5,515 nt of DNA, from the NCBI GenBank assembly GCA_964419225.1, contig CAYQPF010000244.1:1-5515 (forward strand), written 5' to 3'. This stretch comes from CAYQPF01 sp964419225. GTDB lineage: Bacteria > Cloacimonadota > Cloacimonadia > Cloacimonadales > CAYQPF01. Shown piece after piece: positions 5,366 through 5,515 of this stretch. Below the pieces are notes generated by a model. That model did no database searches and was not told the origin of the DNA. It saw only the letters and a list, made by a program, of their open reading frames with translations. The stretch's first letter is position 1, and every line of letters begins with the position of its first letter. Position numbers and translations under genes: made by a program.

Positions 5366-5515
5366 GGTGGGACAAACCCAAGGAGCTTGCCCGTATCCGG
5401 CAAGCAACGGCACTAAAAAAGCAGGCATCTACACCTCCTTTTATAGTACCCGGATCCGGCATCGAACCGGCACATGCTTTCGGCCCCTGATGTTTGCGGA
5501 CAGAGCTTTTTCCGA
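5366..5515. other. GC-rich window end with palindromes and no supportable gene
   Basis: This stretch holds a perfect 7-bp stem GCTTGCC/GGCAAGC with a 7-nt loop (5385-5405), a 10-bp palindrome CCGGATCCGG (5450-5459), and an octamer ATCCGGCA found at both 5395-5402 and 5454-5461. On the minus strand 5447-5471 resembles a tRNA T-arm plus 3' acceptor, but no cloverleaf can be completed. Open frames exist on both strands (for example minus 5313-5513, without a start in view), yet none has recognisable protein content. The region may be the end of a mobile or repeated element that continues beyond the window. Confidence 0.4.

Noticed and set aside
5302..5490. 62-codon plus-strand open frame ending in a GSGIEPAHAF-like peptide
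   Set aside because: Its start lies inside the tandem repeats, and its end is the kind of peptide produced by reading antisense to a tRNA T-arm, a well-known spurious-ORF signature.
5447..5515. A genuine tRNA gene on the minus strand
   Set aside because: Only the T-arm and acceptor 3' strand are plausible, with one mismatch in the T stem; no D-loop GG and no anticodon stem-loop can be formed. Kept only as a look-alike.

Overview
The window looks like a piece of a Bacteroidota (probably Bacteroidales) chromosome. The evidence is a 'TAnnTTTG'-type promoter (2687-2694), weak or absent Shine-Dalgarno sequences, a lipoprotein and an outer-membrane barrel protein with typical Bacteroidota signal sequences, and an AbiE pair, a HipA relic and an AAA_14/DUF4143 ATPase of types common in that phylum. 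It reads as an accessory patch of small stress/defence-type genes, not a single large operon.

Left part (1-1412, + strand): a translationally coupled AbiE-type toxin-antitoxin pair. An AbiEi-like winged-helix antitoxin/repressor, whose 5' end is probably cut by the window, overlaps by 4 nt an AbiEii-like nucleotidyltransferase toxin. Converging on it with a 19-nt gap is a secreted, probable outer-membrane beta-barrel protein (1432-2127, - strand).

Middle part (2128-3474): an AT-rich intergenic region of about 600 bp without a convincing gene. It holds a nested symmetric array of four TGTTCA/TGAACA hexamers centred on 2524, a 9-bp inverted repeat at 2578-2606, a short coding-like relic at 2160-2264, and a good Bacteroidota promoter. 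The promoter drives a small lipoprotein of unknown function (2727-3236, +), followed by a hairpin that may terminate it.

Right part (3475-5515, - strand): a C-terminal relic of a HipA-type kinase. It keeps the catalytic-loop Asp/Asn and the metal-binding Asp but has lost its whole N-terminal portion. Immediately upstream of it is an intact 429-aa ATPase (Walker A and B, C-terminal PD-(D/E)XK-like motif) with visibly higher GC than the rest, about half by eye against about a third for the lipoprotein gene. Upstream of the ATPase start are a promoter-like -7 element and three tandem 20-bp repeats with an exact 23-bp period. The window closes in GC-rich sequence with small palindromes and a tRNA T-arm look-alike. 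The base-composition step plus the truncated hipA suggest that the ATPase segment arrived separately, or that a rearrangement removed the front of hipA.

The gene families are all known. What looks least explained is the non-coding structure: the symmetric hexamer array, the 23-bp repeats and the hipA/ATPase junction. No clearly new multi-gene system is visible.
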